Shown here piece after piece: positions 1 to 12,118 of a stretch of DNA of 64,000 nucleotides. The notes below the pieces were generated by a model that saw only the letters and a list, made by a program, of their open reading frames with translations, was not told where the DNA came from and searched no databases. Source of the DNA: Ilex aquifolium (Eukaryota; Streptophyta; Magnoliopsida; Aquifoliales; Aquifoliaceae). How positions within the stretch are numbered: the first letter of the stretch is position 1; every line of letters starts with the position of its first letter. The translations under genes were made by a program, and so were the position numbers. Where the stretch lies: positions 20,324,460-20,388,459 of the forward strand of contig OX637409.1 in assembly GCA_951799425.1 (NCBI GenBank), written 5' to 3'.

Positions 1-970
1 TTTCGAGAAGAATAACGGACGTGGTTACGAGTCTCATGATCCCAACAATGAGAGCCTCTTGAAAACGAACATGGTACTTGACGAGCCCAAATTTGACTGG
101 GCCAAGCCCGATAAAATAAATCGATAAAGGCCCAGATATTAGAAGCCCAAGTCACTAAGACCTATTCAGTCGGGTCAACCCATCCTAAAGGAGTTCAGAA
201 GGAAGCCAAATGACCAAGGGGCCCCAACAAGAGGTCATCACTTGGGCGCCGCCACTAGGGGTCATCACTTGGGCGCCACCCACTAGGGACTCATCACTTG
301 GAGTTATCACCTGGACCTCATCACTTGGACCTGGTCACTTGGGCGCCTACTTCTTACCACTCCTCTTCGACTCCGTCACTCCAACTCAAGTCCAACCCAG
401 CTCAAGAGGACAACTCAAGTTCAACCCAACTCAGAGTCCTCCTCCGATGGAATAGGGACACGAGGGAGAGAATATCGGGATACGCACCGGAGATCTATTC
501 CTATCTTAACTGTGCTTACCAAAGAGATTTACTCATACCATGATTGTACTTACCAAAATAGTGGAAGACCTCAACTCACCGCCTTACTAAGCCTATATAA
601 TGTAAGCCCTCTCCACATAGACGGCATGTCCAAAGACCTGGAGACCTCTACTATTAGAGATCCCTACACACAATACACCTCCCTACACACATTGCTATCT
701 CTCTCTCTCTCTCTCTCCCAAAGGCATTGTAACACCCCGGAGTAAACTCTCCCGGTAACTTTTACTCATCAATAAAGATCTTCGGCCACTGCTGCCGTTC
801 CCGAGAGTGGAGTGGTCACTCGGACCGAACCACTATATATCTTTGTGTTTGCCTCTATATTTACTGCTTTGTCATTGATCTGTCATTGATTGCTTATTTA
901 CTGCTCATTAATTACACATGTTCATATATTTGACTGTTGATCTTGCCAAAGATAATTTTGTGCATCATCA
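1..970 (+). mobile_element. LTR fossil, right-hand part (Gypsy-like, cut by window edge)
   Basis: The stretch looks like the inside and 3' end of a plant long terminal repeat. It has a TATA-like box near 594, a CT-rich leader (699-718), a polyadenylation-type AATAAA near 771 and an end in ATCA at 970. Short direct repeats of a GTCATCACTTGG-type motif lie at 233-345. The left end is outside the window, so length and family are uncertain. No internal coding region follows on the right, which suits a solo LTR or a 3' LTR. Degraded; treated as a fossil. Confidence 0.5.
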
Positions 971-1667
971 GTACTAGTGAAGGTATACGGGTAATCTCTC
1001 TCTAGAGACTCTTATTTTACCCCCACTCCTTTTTAACCAAAAAAAAGTTACGCTATGATATATGAAATCCATCACCCCTTGAATTTGCCCAACCCCATGT
1101 GTATGAACCCCATATGTATGGGTTTAATACACTGGACCACTTACAACATCGGCCAAATTGGAGAAAACAGAAAAATTATAATTATAATCACAACATCTCC
1201 ACCTTATAATAGCGCCACCGCTGCAAGTCTGCAACCCCACCTCAATTCACAAACCCCAACACCATCTTCAATTCACACCCCGACCCACTGCGAAAAAGAC
1301 ACACACAACACACAATTACATCTTCAAATCCACCACCACCACCCACCTCATTGCCTCTACATACCTGCCATCCTGGGAGTCTGGGAGCAATGTAGAGTAC
1401 ATGAAGATGATGAGAACAATTGAAAGCAAAGCTTTCGTTGCATTTTTCTAAAAAAAAAAAAAAAGAAAAATCATTTTGATCTGTGAATCCTTCAGACCTG
1501 TAATTCTATGCACTAAATTTATTGATGAATTGTTGGTAAATTTGCAATCAGTGTAAGGTGTGTCACATACAGTTCAAGCATGCTCAAATTAGAAACAGAA
1601 ACAGAGCACCACTCTCAAAGATGGCATAAAAATTACTCTCTCTCTCTCTCTCTCTCTCTCATAATCT
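971..1667. other. Spacer and probable 3' UTR of the small peptide gene
   Basis: No coding gene is seen. The part next to 1667 is the likely 3' UTR of the minus-strand peptide gene and holds a CT microsatellite (about 1636-1660). A short inverted repeat around an ATATGTATGGGTT motif lies near 1100-1130. Confidence 0.4.
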
Positions 1668-1947
1668 CTATGATGGTGGAGGCCCAGGCTCAAATAATGG
1701 AGAGCAACAGCTTGTAAATAGACCACAGCAACCCAGGAACCACAAGCTGCATAGTTGACAAACAGAGAGAGAGAGAGAGAGAGATTAATTCATGAGATTG
1801 GAATTTCACAATTACTAATTTCTCTCTCTAATTTTCTTTACTGTATTAAATAGGACAAAAATAGACTTACCATGATTGAAAACATCCTCTGGTGGAAGGT
1901 GCCGGCGGCGGCAGCAGCGGCTCTTCTGGTGGTGACAATGGATCCAT
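1668..1947 (-). CDS. Small cysteine-rich, proline-rich peptide (51 aa, two exons)
   Basis: Exons are complement(1871..1947) and complement(1668..1746). The 124-bp intron has a strong GTAAGT donor and a pyrimidine-rich tract ending in TATGCAG. Together they read 51 codons from ATG (1945-1947) to TAG (1668-1670). The N-terminal half is acidic and proline-rich (MDPLSPPEEPLLPPPAP). The C-terminal half is short, hydrophobic and cysteine-rich, with Cys at about residues 22, 26, 32, 33, 39 and 40, and ends in a proline-rich tail. There is no signal peptide, and the hydrophobic Cys stretch could associate with a membrane through acylation. I recall similar short plant proteins of unknown function but cannot name the family. 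Clean splice sites, the exact reading frame across the junction and the biased composition support a real gene; expression is not shown. Confidence 0.62.
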
Positions 1948-2532
1948 TTAAACAATGAAGAGAGAGATAAAACTAACAGTAACAAGTACAATAGAGCTCT
2001 AAATTATGAAGCAGGTATATTAATGTGTAAGTCGTTCCTCAAGTCACCCTAAATCTACCAGTCAATGTAGATTTGGAGTTTAGCCCAACATACAACGTTA
2101 GCACATGAACCAACTACTCCGACTCCGATGACTACCAAACACTTTGACACTTTCGTGATTTGCAACACATATGTAGATGCTTTAAGATTGTACATTGGTC
2201 AAAAACTTTGACGAGGTTAGCATCAAAGACTTCTGTATCAAACCCGAACTAACAAAATGTTGAACTGAATCGTAATAATATCTATCGGGAATTATTACTC
2301 ATTTTTTTACTTCTTGTTTTTTTTTCTTCAGTTATTTCGTTAATTGAATTAAAATTAAAAAAAATAAAAGAGAATAAAAATTCTAGGCATTATGTAAACC
2401 TATTTGGAAGAATCTAATCTCATAATTATCTATGACTGTTTATGACTCTAGTATGAGTATTTGATGAAAATGAAATTTGGAGGGGAGAGTGATAAATAGA
2501 CTTGAATCGTCTCTCGAGACACAAAGTTAGAG

Positions 2533-2808
2533 TTGATAATTGAGTTGAGCTTGTTTTTTTAAATGAGAATAAAAAATTGTTTAAACTCAACTCGTTTAAA
2601 AAATGAGCCGAGTCCAACACGAACCGAACCCAAGTCGAGCCCGATTAGCTCGCCTATTTTATATATATTGCGAGCTCGAGCTGAGCCTTAACGAGTCTAA
2701 AAATTGTTCAAACTCGACTATTTATAACACGAGTCAACCTTAAGTCGAATCTTATCCGAACCGAACTTGAGTTTTATCCGAACTCGAATAGTTTGGCTCA
2801 ATTATCAA
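2533..2808. mobile_element. Foldback MITE-like repeat with TTGATAATTGAG ends
   Basis: The left end (2533-2545) TTGATAATTGAG is matched by its inverse at 2797-2808. The interior is rich in GAGCTCGAG / GAACTCGAAT style words in both orientations, typical of non-autonomous hAT-like repeats of plants. No clear target-site duplication was seen, so the class is a guess. Confidence 0.5.
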
Positions 2809-3167
2809 TGCTACATTAAGCTCATATTTGGGTGTGTATTCGATGTTCCCAAAGAAAAGGGGTATGATTTTTGTCATACTCGAATAGTAGCTTGTTTTGT
2901 GGCACCTACCAGTCAACTGTTTGTTAACTGATAATTACATTTTACACCCTATTTTTTTTAAAAAAATATCATGTTACCCCCTCATACATCCATGTTTGCT
3001 CACATTACCCTGCTCACACCTTTCCTTTTACTCCAGTCTAAATTGAATACCAAATCAATGATCAACAAGTGAATAGATTTGAGGGTTTTTTGTGGAAGAA
3101 AAATAGCAATAGAGTTAAGAACAGTAATTATTGCTTTCTTCTTGCCTGTCCCAAGTCTGTAAAAAAA

Positions 3168-3278
3168 GATAATTCTATCTACACCAAAACTTAAATCAAA
3201 TCAATTGCAGTCGTTGGATCAATAATGAGATCCATTGATCCAACGACTGCAAGTGTTTTGGTGCACATAGAATTGCTC
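3168..3278. mobile_element. MULE-type MITE, almost perfect hairpin (111 bp)
   Basis: Nearly the whole element is one inverted repeat: the arm 3203-3222 (TTGCAGTCGTTGGATCAA core) pairs with 3235-3256, and the outer parts (TTCTATCTACACCAAAAC / GTTTTGGTGCACATAGAA) also pair. It is flanked by an A-rich 9-10 bp near-duplication (3159-3167 and 3279-3288). Its right terminus, read inwards, is GAGCAATTCTAT, close to the ends of the MITE at 30864-31044. Confidence 0.65.
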
Positions 3279-3559
3279 GTTAAAAAAACACTAGAACAAG
3301 GCAGATCAGAGAGCTACCACTGGGTAACGCACACCTTTAGCAACCCTTCTTTCTCTACCCCATTTCAGCCACGGGAATCAACACCACAAAAATCACAATT
3401 TCACCAACAGCAGTCCACCACCATTACAACCACCCATTTCATGTAGTTCAAAGATCAACAACACAACCACCAAGAAAAGCAGCAACTATGCAGCCCCACA
3501 TCAGAATTTGATTTCTCAAACTTTCTGTTTAGGTACTAATGCCGGTGACTCCATATGGT

Positions 3560-3616
3560 ACACACACGCGCGCACACACAAACACACACGCGCGCACACA
3601 CAAACACACACACACA
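3560..3616. repeat. Compound CA/CG microsatellite
   Basis: An (CA)n tract is interrupted by two CGCGCG blocks and CAAACA spacers, giving a roughly 28-30 bp higher-order unit present about twice. The alternating purine-pyrimidine tract could adopt Z-DNA. Confidence 0.85.
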
Positions 3617-4083
3617 TGTATGTTCAGGTGTATTGTGTCGCACCATTTTCATGTCATAGTGCTAAGCGTGGCTATGGTTAGAGAAGGCAATAGGGTAGAA
3701 ACATAAATTTCTATCATCTTGGCTTATAATCCTGTCAATGCCAATGTTATCATTAGCCATGTAGATAATAAGACAATATATACAAATTGAATTTTCTTTG
3801 AACTTTTGTACAAATAAAAAATAAAAAAAGACGTGAAATCGCCTACTAGAATTACATAGGTAATTATTTCACAGACCTGTGATGCTCTTAAAATTAAGAG
3901 TTCAGAGAGAAAAAATAAAAAAATGATCAAAATGCTTGTTTAATCCTAATTTACAGATTCTTTGAACAGCTAAAGGAGCAAAAAAAAGGATACCATGAAT
4001 ACACTGTACTTTGAAATTGCATGTAAGCGTAATTGATATTCGCCAGTTCTGCTGTAGCATCTTTGGTCTTGGGGTAGTTGCAA

Positions 4084-7000
4084 TTACATGGTGGACCTAA
4101 CATTTGCCATACTAAACGATTCAAATCGGGGCTCAGTTAAGTCCACTGCTTCATCATCCTGGCAATGTGAACTTCTAGCATTTGAAGTCAATAGCATCAA
4201 TCTCTGTATGTACTCAGCAGAAGCAGTATCGAATTCTTTCCCATTCTGTTCAAAACAGAGAGTACGATCAATATCTAACGGCAATGAACTTCGGGGTGAC
4301 CATTTATTGGATGTGATTTGCCTGAGGTTCTCAAGAGGATTTTGAACTTGTTCGCCAGCCCTTTCTATGTCTAGTTCAGTTTTGATGTCATGAGTGGATG
4401 AGCTCTGCAACACAAATAAATAAATATGACTTAAGTAGGTGAATTGGATAAGCAAATCATTCAAGTGAATCCACAAAGAATAGTCAGCTTTTGGCGTAGA
4501 ATATCTTCTTTGGAAAGGTAAAAAAGTGAACTTGGTGGAGAATACCATATTCATATTTCTTGACACTTCACGCATGTTTCTGGTGGCTCAGGGAAATGGA
4601 GAAGGGTAAGTGTAGGAAATAACTCCCTTTTACTGCTTGGTCTATTGGAAACCGAAGGAATGTGAAATTTTTTTTTGACAATGATCATTCTTCAGGTAAC
4701 GTGGAATGAAGTAAAACAGTGCGTTTCACTTTACACCTTTCATTCAGTTATTACCACAAAGATGTTTCAAGCTGTGTTATTTCTGAGTATATTGAATATT
4801 GGATCTCATTAATATCTCTTGTGAAGCTGTGATTCCATGACTGTTCTACTTCAATGGATGTGTTTCAAGCTGTGATGCTGTGACTCATGTTCTACTTCAA
4901 TGGATGTTCTCTAAGATGCCTGCTACTGGGCATTGGTGGTATATTTAGAGAATCATGGTGGTAATGGCATCTTTACACCCTCGTGTTGGCGGGAATAGCT
5001 TTTGCCACTGTTTGGGAAATCTGGCTCATTTCAGCATTGAGTCCTAAGCTATAAAAGTTAAAGAGAGACTCAGTCAGCTAGATTGGTCTCTTTGTGTTGA
5101 AGCATGCAGTTATCCCCTAAATGGTGAACAACCAAGCAAGAAAATATGAGTTAGAGGCCCATAAAAATAAGAAGGATGATTATCACGACATATACATTCA
5201 ATATAGGCAGCAAAGGAAGCAGATATGCTCTTGAGAAAAACTAGAAATGGCCTCAATAAATGAGTGGACGACTGAAGATACTGGGTGAAATGTTCATACC
5301 TGAAAAAGATTTACACGGAAGTTTCTCCTTCTCGATTTCTCTGGTGCTATTGTTGAAAGGATTTGAACAACCTCACTCATAATTGGTCGAGAATCAGGAT
5401 CCAACAACAAGCACTCCTTTGCCAAGTAAGCCATTATCTGCATCTCTTCTTCTGGGAAATTCCCTTGCAAACGAGGGTCAGGCAACTCCAAAATTACTCG
5501 CCTACTATCTTGCAAACGAGGAGTGGCCTGCATAAGAGCGTAAGTTGCAATAAACACCGAGTGTTTAACATAATCAAAAAAATGAAAGCACGATAGTGAC
5601 CAGAAAAATAGCTGAAACAAAAATGGGCAACAAATAAAGTGATATTCATCATACTTCCCTACAGACAAATACCAAGCATGTTTACACTGCTGCTAATATA
5701 TCAGCTCAGTATTTGTGCTGTCAGCTAAGATGTTTCATTATGAAGAGATGTTCCAACTAAATGTTTTGTCAAGCTCTAAAATGATGAGCTGATCCTGCTA
5801 AACGTTTTATCAAGTGAAGATAATATTATCACATAAAAGAACTATAGAAGCCATTCTATCATGAGAACAATTATGAAACCGGAGGCAGTTATAATCTTTT
5901 CATGGCAAAAGAACAAAAAAAAAATCAAAATCAAAATCAAAATCAAAATACAAAATAACTGTCATTCCTATACCCATATGACCAGGCTTTCATCCGCTTT
6001 GTTGGTTGACTTATGGATGGGTTGCCGGCCACTGATCAGCTCAAGAAGAACTACTCCAAAACTGAAAACATCCGACTTTAGAGAAGCTCTTCCAACAATT
6101 GCATACTCTGGAGCAAAATAGCCAAATGTCCCTTGCATTCTAGCTGGAGAACTCGAACAGCTGGGTAGGCCATCAGTTCTCAAACGTTTAGCCATACCAA
6201 GATCAGTAATCTGCACACATGTAACTTAATATATCAAATATGTACATTTTCTAGTTGATGTGTATTTTTTTCCAACGTTCAAAGATTTACTAGAAGAATT
6301 GTCTGCTACTCTAGACACAACCAACTAGCCAAAATATTAGTAAGAATTGTAAACGCTTCATATACTACATTATGTAACTAAACCTGAATCCTTACTATGC
6401 CTTACTTGGCTTGACCGGGTAGAAAATCAACATGGGTTCTGTTTTGACCTTTATCTTTCTGGTATTTAAGATTTTTCAGATTTACCTTAGCTCTCCGGTT
6501 ATCATCCAAGAGAATGTTAGTGGATTTGACATCTCTGTGTAAAATTCTTGGGGCAGCTGCTTCATGGAGATATTCCAGGCCCCTTGCAGCTCCAAGTGCA
6601 ATTGCGACCCGAGTACCCCAGTCCTGGAATATTCCCGAAGCCCCATCCAGACATTCTCTCAAATTACCATTGGGCATGTACTCAAACACTAGCAGCCTCT
6701 CAGCATGTTTTCCTTGGTATGCTGAGCAGTAGCCAAGCAAAGGCACCACATTACAATGATGGAGTCTTGATAAGAGTTCAATCTGAGCAAGAAAACAGGT
6801 AGCAGAACTCGAATGATTTTTCATTTCTACTGAGATGTCCATAAAAAAAAAAGAAGCTGTTTAATTAACAAGTCGATAATAGTTTTCTTCGCTGAAAGCT
6901 TGAAACAAATTGATGATATTAGCAGATTGTGGTAGTACCTCAGTCAAAAATATAGATTCTGCATCTGGCCCACCCTGAGTTTTTATTCTCTTAATTGCCA

Positions 7001-9123
7001 CTGTTCTGCCATCTTTGAGATGGCCACAGTAAACGTGGCTGCTTCCACCAGCTCCTATCAAACTAGTTTCAGAGAACTTATTAGTAGCATTTTCCAATTC
7101 AGAATATGAAAACTGTGTAATTGTTCCTTGCATTCTTCCTGCTTTGCTTCCAAATAAGAATGAAGCTTTGTGAATACATCCTGCAGGGAAAAAAAGAGAG
7201 AAAAAGAAAGTAAGATACAAAGCTATCTCAAGACCTATGGCTAGATTTAGCCCAGACATGATTACTTTAGCTATGCCAAAAGGCATGGTCATGTGTACAT
7301 TCCAAGATTGTAGAAGTAGTTGTACTAAAATGAACAGGTAATTGCCAATTAATAGGACACCCTAATACAAGACACCAACAGAAGTTCCAGTTTACACCCC
7401 CTCAAAGAAAGGAAAGATGTAATGATTGAAAGCATATTAAAAAGATTGATTTTACCTGTGATAGGATTGACCGGAGAACCTAGATAAACTATGGATTCTG
7501 ATACTGAAGAAGCCCTATGGCTTATAAGGTTGGTACCACTGTTGCAACTTGTGTCCTTATCTGCTGAGAATAGAGGTCGCTGAATAGGACATCTCTCCCT
7601 TCGATAAACATAGCATACCGCCAAAGCAATAAATGCAAGGGTTGTGAGTAGTACACATAGTAAGAGAACGAGTACAATAACCTTGCTGGAAATCCGCTTC
7701 TTTGACGACTGTGACATACTTGAAGATCCTAATGAGAACCAATGAAACAGCGCATACTGATAAGATTGTTTTGTTAGAGAACATGCTGCTTAATCAACAG
7801 TGAAAGACACGATATTGTTCTGTCCGAGCACAAGAAAGTAGAAACCACCAAAATATGATTCACTTAGGAAATGAAATATTTTCCATCACTAAGAAAGAGT
7901 AAACTATATTACAATTTTACAGTGAGGCGTAAGGACAAAATACCAGAATCACAATTGCAGGCTGTGAAACAACTGGTATCGTGACCATCTGCAGTCAACT
8001 TCGGGAATCCATCAGCAGGGCAAATGCATATCCATTTGTTTGCACTTGATGCTCCTGCAGCTACAATTGGGGCCAAAGAGGTTTCAGAATGAAACTTTAC
8101 AGGTGTGTGCGGATGTGTGTACATTGCTCCGGATGAAGAGGTACTTAATGATAAGAATCTTGCGGCCTAACTTGTGTTCCGCCAGCTTCAGCTATCAACA
8201 AATGTAGTAATAATAAACTTTACTATAAGTAACTTCTAAAATACTAGAGGATTTTTCATCCTCGTGAGTATTGAAGGTCTGCCTATGTACCGTATTTACA
8301 GAACCTGTGTCACCGTCTCACTCATGCTCTCTTTGTTCAGTTATTAGGCTGAAGCAGCTATTTCTCTTGGAAACAGTAGCTTCACTGCTTCACCTAGATT
8401 CGTCCTTCATAAAGGTGAAATTTTATGCTGAGAAATAACTAAAGGGCTAAAAAAATGTCTTCTTAGCAGCAACGTAAGGCTTTTAGATGATTATACCATA
8501 TGAATTAGAAACAATGTGTAGTGTTTAGAAGATTATACCGTAGGATCAGTAGCATACCAGGAGAGCAATCACAGGATGAAGAACAGTTGCTAGAGATCTC
8601 TAAGCTCTGGTTCCCTTGATATGCAGAAGAACAGGTACATGTCCACTTGTTCATCCTAGACACATCAGAAGGTCCATCTGCAAATGAGTAAGCTAGAATT
8701 TAGGCTTCTTTCTTTCTATGGGGATTTTTTCATTTTGTAGAGATTCAACTGTCTTAAGCTTCATTATAGATGGATATACTCAATTACAGGAAAAAGTTGG
8801 CAGTTATTAGAGGAAGTAACCACTAATCCTATCAACTACAGCTGATTTGCTGCAAAGGAGGCCTAACTTTTTGTTATGGCACCTATGATTCTCCAAGTAG
8901 ATCCCTCGTTGAAGCTCCACTATACACTAGAAGTGGGCCAGGAAAAAATAACAAAGAAATAGGACATTGCAGGTCTAGCTTAATCTTGTGGTTGTTATAG
9001 GATTAACAACTCCAATCAATGTTACAAACGTAGCACACAGATCTGATACTTACCACATAGAATTTCTCGTGCCCAAATTAAGCTAATGATGCAAAAAAGG
9101 GCAATTTCCACTTGAAGCTTCAT
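4084..9123 (-). CDS. NCRK: NCRK-type receptor-like serine/threonine kinase (632 aa, nine exons)
   Basis: Coding exons, all on the complement: 9054-9123, 8558-8677, 7944-8054, 7456-7728, 6939-7180, 6486-6782, 5974-6210, 5300-5527, 4084-4404. All have GT-AG borders and they sum to 1899 nt with the stop. Residues 1-23 ([20 protein letters not shown]) are a signal peptide. Residues 24-100 form a short cysteine-rich ectodomain of two similar units (WTCTCSS, WICICPA). The transmembrane helix is near 112-135. A kinase domain follows with glycine loop [16 protein letters not shown] lysine, HRDVKSTN near 353 and DLG (not DFG) near 374, then [10 protein letters not shown]. The C-terminal tail is serine-rich. 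Domain order matches Arabidopsis NCRK (about 565 aa), a plasma-membrane and endosomal kinase reported to bind ROP GTPases. The ROP link is family knowledge, not visible here. The start is chosen because ATG at 9121-9123 gives the signal peptide and follows a 3' splice site at 9144/9145. Confidence 0.93.
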
Positions 9124-9967
9124 TTATCCGTTCCAAACACTGAACTGAAAGTAGACAAGAAGCCAGTCACATCAAATTCTTAATTCCAGAATAAGAAAAT
9201 TTGTGCAATAAAGAACCAAATCCACCAGAGCAGTCGAGTTCCAGAGAGAGAGAGAGAGAGTTGTCTACATTTTCCCAAAATGAGAAGCAAAAATATTTGA
9301 ACTAATTAAATGCCTTCCATAAAGACAGTTTTTAAATGCCAACTCAAACAGTTCTTTTGTAAAAAAATGCCAGGGGAAAAACTAAAAGAATGGAAAGTGA
9401 AACTCCTCCATTTAGTACAACTTTCAAAAGGAATATTAAAGCCTGGTGATTGTGTGTCTCAGCCAGGTGGTGGTATAAACCTTCACATGAAACAGGGCAT
9501 CCACTCATGAATGTTCTTTTTGATAACTCATCCGTTGGGCGCAAATCTATTAGCAACTTAAAGTACAGTTTAAGAAGCATAATAACTAACCAGAGTGGGA
9601 AGAAAATGGTATGAATACTCCAGGTGTGAAAAGCAAAAGTTAATATCCACGGAAGGGGGATACAAGAGGAAGGGAAAGAAAAAAAAAGATGCATTTCCAG
9701 TAATCTAACACCATATAAGTGTAGCATGCAACAAAATAGATGCACAGACATAAAAGGACTTAGCAATCAGGAAGTTGGAGACTGGTTGCCCACATGTTCA
9801 AATTGAAGGCATGGATATTTTTTGGCAGATAAAATTTAGTTATAATGATGCCTCTCTATTCCAAAAAGTTAGATGGAATATGATGATGATTCAATTTTTG
9901 GAAGATACAAATAAATCACACACTTTCAACACAAATAAAAAAAAAAAAAAGACAGAATATGACAGAT

Positions 9968-10037
9968 AGCAATTACCGAAAACGTAGTTGGCCACCAAAC
10001 CTAGCAATTACCGAAAACGTAGTTGGCCACCAAACCT
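9968..10037. repeat. Perfect 35-bp tandem duplication
   Basis: A 35-bp unit beginning AGCAATTACCGAAAACGTAG occurs twice back to back (9968-10002 and 10003-10037) without a visible difference, inside the inferred leader intron of NCRK. Confidence 0.9.
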
Positions 10038-12016
10038 ATGTTCATTTGAATTCCTCTTGACCTACACTTCAAAGTATTTGAGCAATGCAAATTTTGTTCT
10101 ATATTTACAAGTCTTACATAACGAAGTAGGATCAGACTCTAATTTAGTGCACTTTTTTCAACATATACATACTCGAAACAACAGCTAGAGTATGAGATAA
10201 TGACCCAAACCTAACAACCTAAAATGCAAATGTTCAAATAAACAAGCACATGCCCACCAACCCTTGAAAATTTTGCAGTACCGTTACATCGAATAATAAC
10301 AATGGAAATCCTTTCTAGAATACTTGGCACATATCTCATCTAGAGATTACAAATGCACAAGTAAAGGAGAGGAGACCTCTTCAAAAACATGGTTATGGTT
10401 AGTGCGCAGACATTACAGGAAGAACACAAGTATTCCATACCATTAATTGAAACGCTTGAAAAGCTACAGAAAATCGAAACTGAAGCAAAAAAACAGCACC
10501 ATTCAAGAACTGGGAAACCACAATGTAATGACACTTTGTGTCAGAAGTAAGTGAGTTCAGCTGATGGCTATGGGCTTAACCAATCTTATTTTCAATTCGT
10601 TTGACAATTGATCCTGAGAAATGACATGAAAGCAAAAGCAGGCCCGAAGAGTGTCATGGATATACTTATTCAAAACTGTACAGACCCTTCACTATTTAAT
10701 AAGTCAATAGCCAATAGGGTAACGCAGAATCAGACATCTGACAGCAAATAAGCCAGACACAGACTTCTGGGTTTTCTATTTTGCTTGCCGAAATGGAAGT
10801 CGCTACATTACATTTTCATCACCCACCTCTCTGAAAGCAGCCCCCCTTCCGCAAACTCGAAAGAGACATATTAGCTAACCAAGTATAAAAGAAAACATTA
10901 TTAATTTGTCCCACCATTCTGATGTTGAATAGTATGATTCTTCTTATTAAGTTATCGGATTGTCACTTTGTTAATCATTACTTTTCAATTTTTTTAAGAG
11001 ATTTACACAGCAACGGCTACATATCCTTGGCTTAAAAGACATGTTTATTGGCAAGATTGATGACTGCATATCCATTGCCACGCGCATACAGACTTTTAAA
11101 ACTGGAGAGTGACGTTTAAAGAGGTCTTTAACGTATTTAAATACCACTGGTACCACCCAACTCGGTGTCGGCTGGCGGGGTTGGATACGAAATCCAGGAC
11201 ATGGGCCCTGGTTATTTCACCGTACGATTAAGTTGAGCTATCAGACAATCAGGACCGTAAATTAAAACGAGGAATTTCAGAGAAGATATCTGATGTGGAT
11301 GTTGTTGACGTAAGACTGATTACCTACTTAAATGTTCTTAAACTCGCCAAACCCCCCAAAAAAAAAAAAAAAAAAACTTCAATCAAGACTTGTCATCCGA
11401 GGGAAAGTTTCCGGTATCGATTTTTTTTTTTTTTTATATTTTATTATCGATTATCACTTTTTCTGAGTAACTTACCATCAGTTATTATTTTTTATAATAA
11501 AATTATAATTTTAAAAAGAAAAATTATAACCATTCAAGGTCATAATCAATTGCTGACACCCATAATTAATCATAAATTTTTGGTATCGATTTCAATCTTC
11601 CATATCCTTTAAAATTATAATATACACTTCAAAAAACTTATAATTTTTATTAGGACACTTTTTTTGTTAGCGTAACCTTTCCCAACAACCTAACTTGTGA
11701 ATTGAGATGAAATCGACATAAAATGGATGAGCTTGAATTTAATTTAATTTTAGTAGATAATGAATGCTACAGTAATGAGAAATTATCATACCAAAAACTA
11801 GTAAGGTTGATTTGAATGATTTAAAATTATTAATTATAAAAATATTAAATTTATTTGCAAGAATATAATAAAAAATTTTACACATATCATTTTTTATTCA
11901 ATAAAAAGTAAAAATATGATAAAGAAAAGTGCTATTTTGATACCATAATAAAACTCATATTAGTGAGTTTGAGTGGTGATCAAGACTCAAGTAACCCTTT
12001 TTTAAATGAATCAATA

Positions 12017-12118
12017 CGAGGAATCTGTGGTGGCCTAATGACTAACCACCCCACCGTTAACCTTACTAGTTGCGAGTTCGAACATCATCCGTTCATATAT
12101 AAAAAACTGTTCAAAAAA
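12017..12118 (+). mobile_element. Short tRNA-type SINE copy with target-site duplication
   Basis: The element has a box-A-like GTGGCCTAATGACTAA, then a box-B-like GCGAGTTCGAACATC, and ends in an A-run. It is flanked by AAATGAATCAATA (12004-12016) and AAATAAATCAATA (12119-12131), 12 of 13 identical. Insertion is antisense to the NCRK leader intron. Confidence 0.65.

Larger units (their letters stand above)
1948..4083. other. Intergenic spacer between peptide gene and NCRK 3' end
   Basis: It holds the peptide gene's likely promoter and 5' UTR, two foldback elements described separately, a CA/CG microsatellite at about 3560-3616, and probably the NCRK 3' UTR just left of 4084. No convincing coding exon was found. 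Confidence 0.5.
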
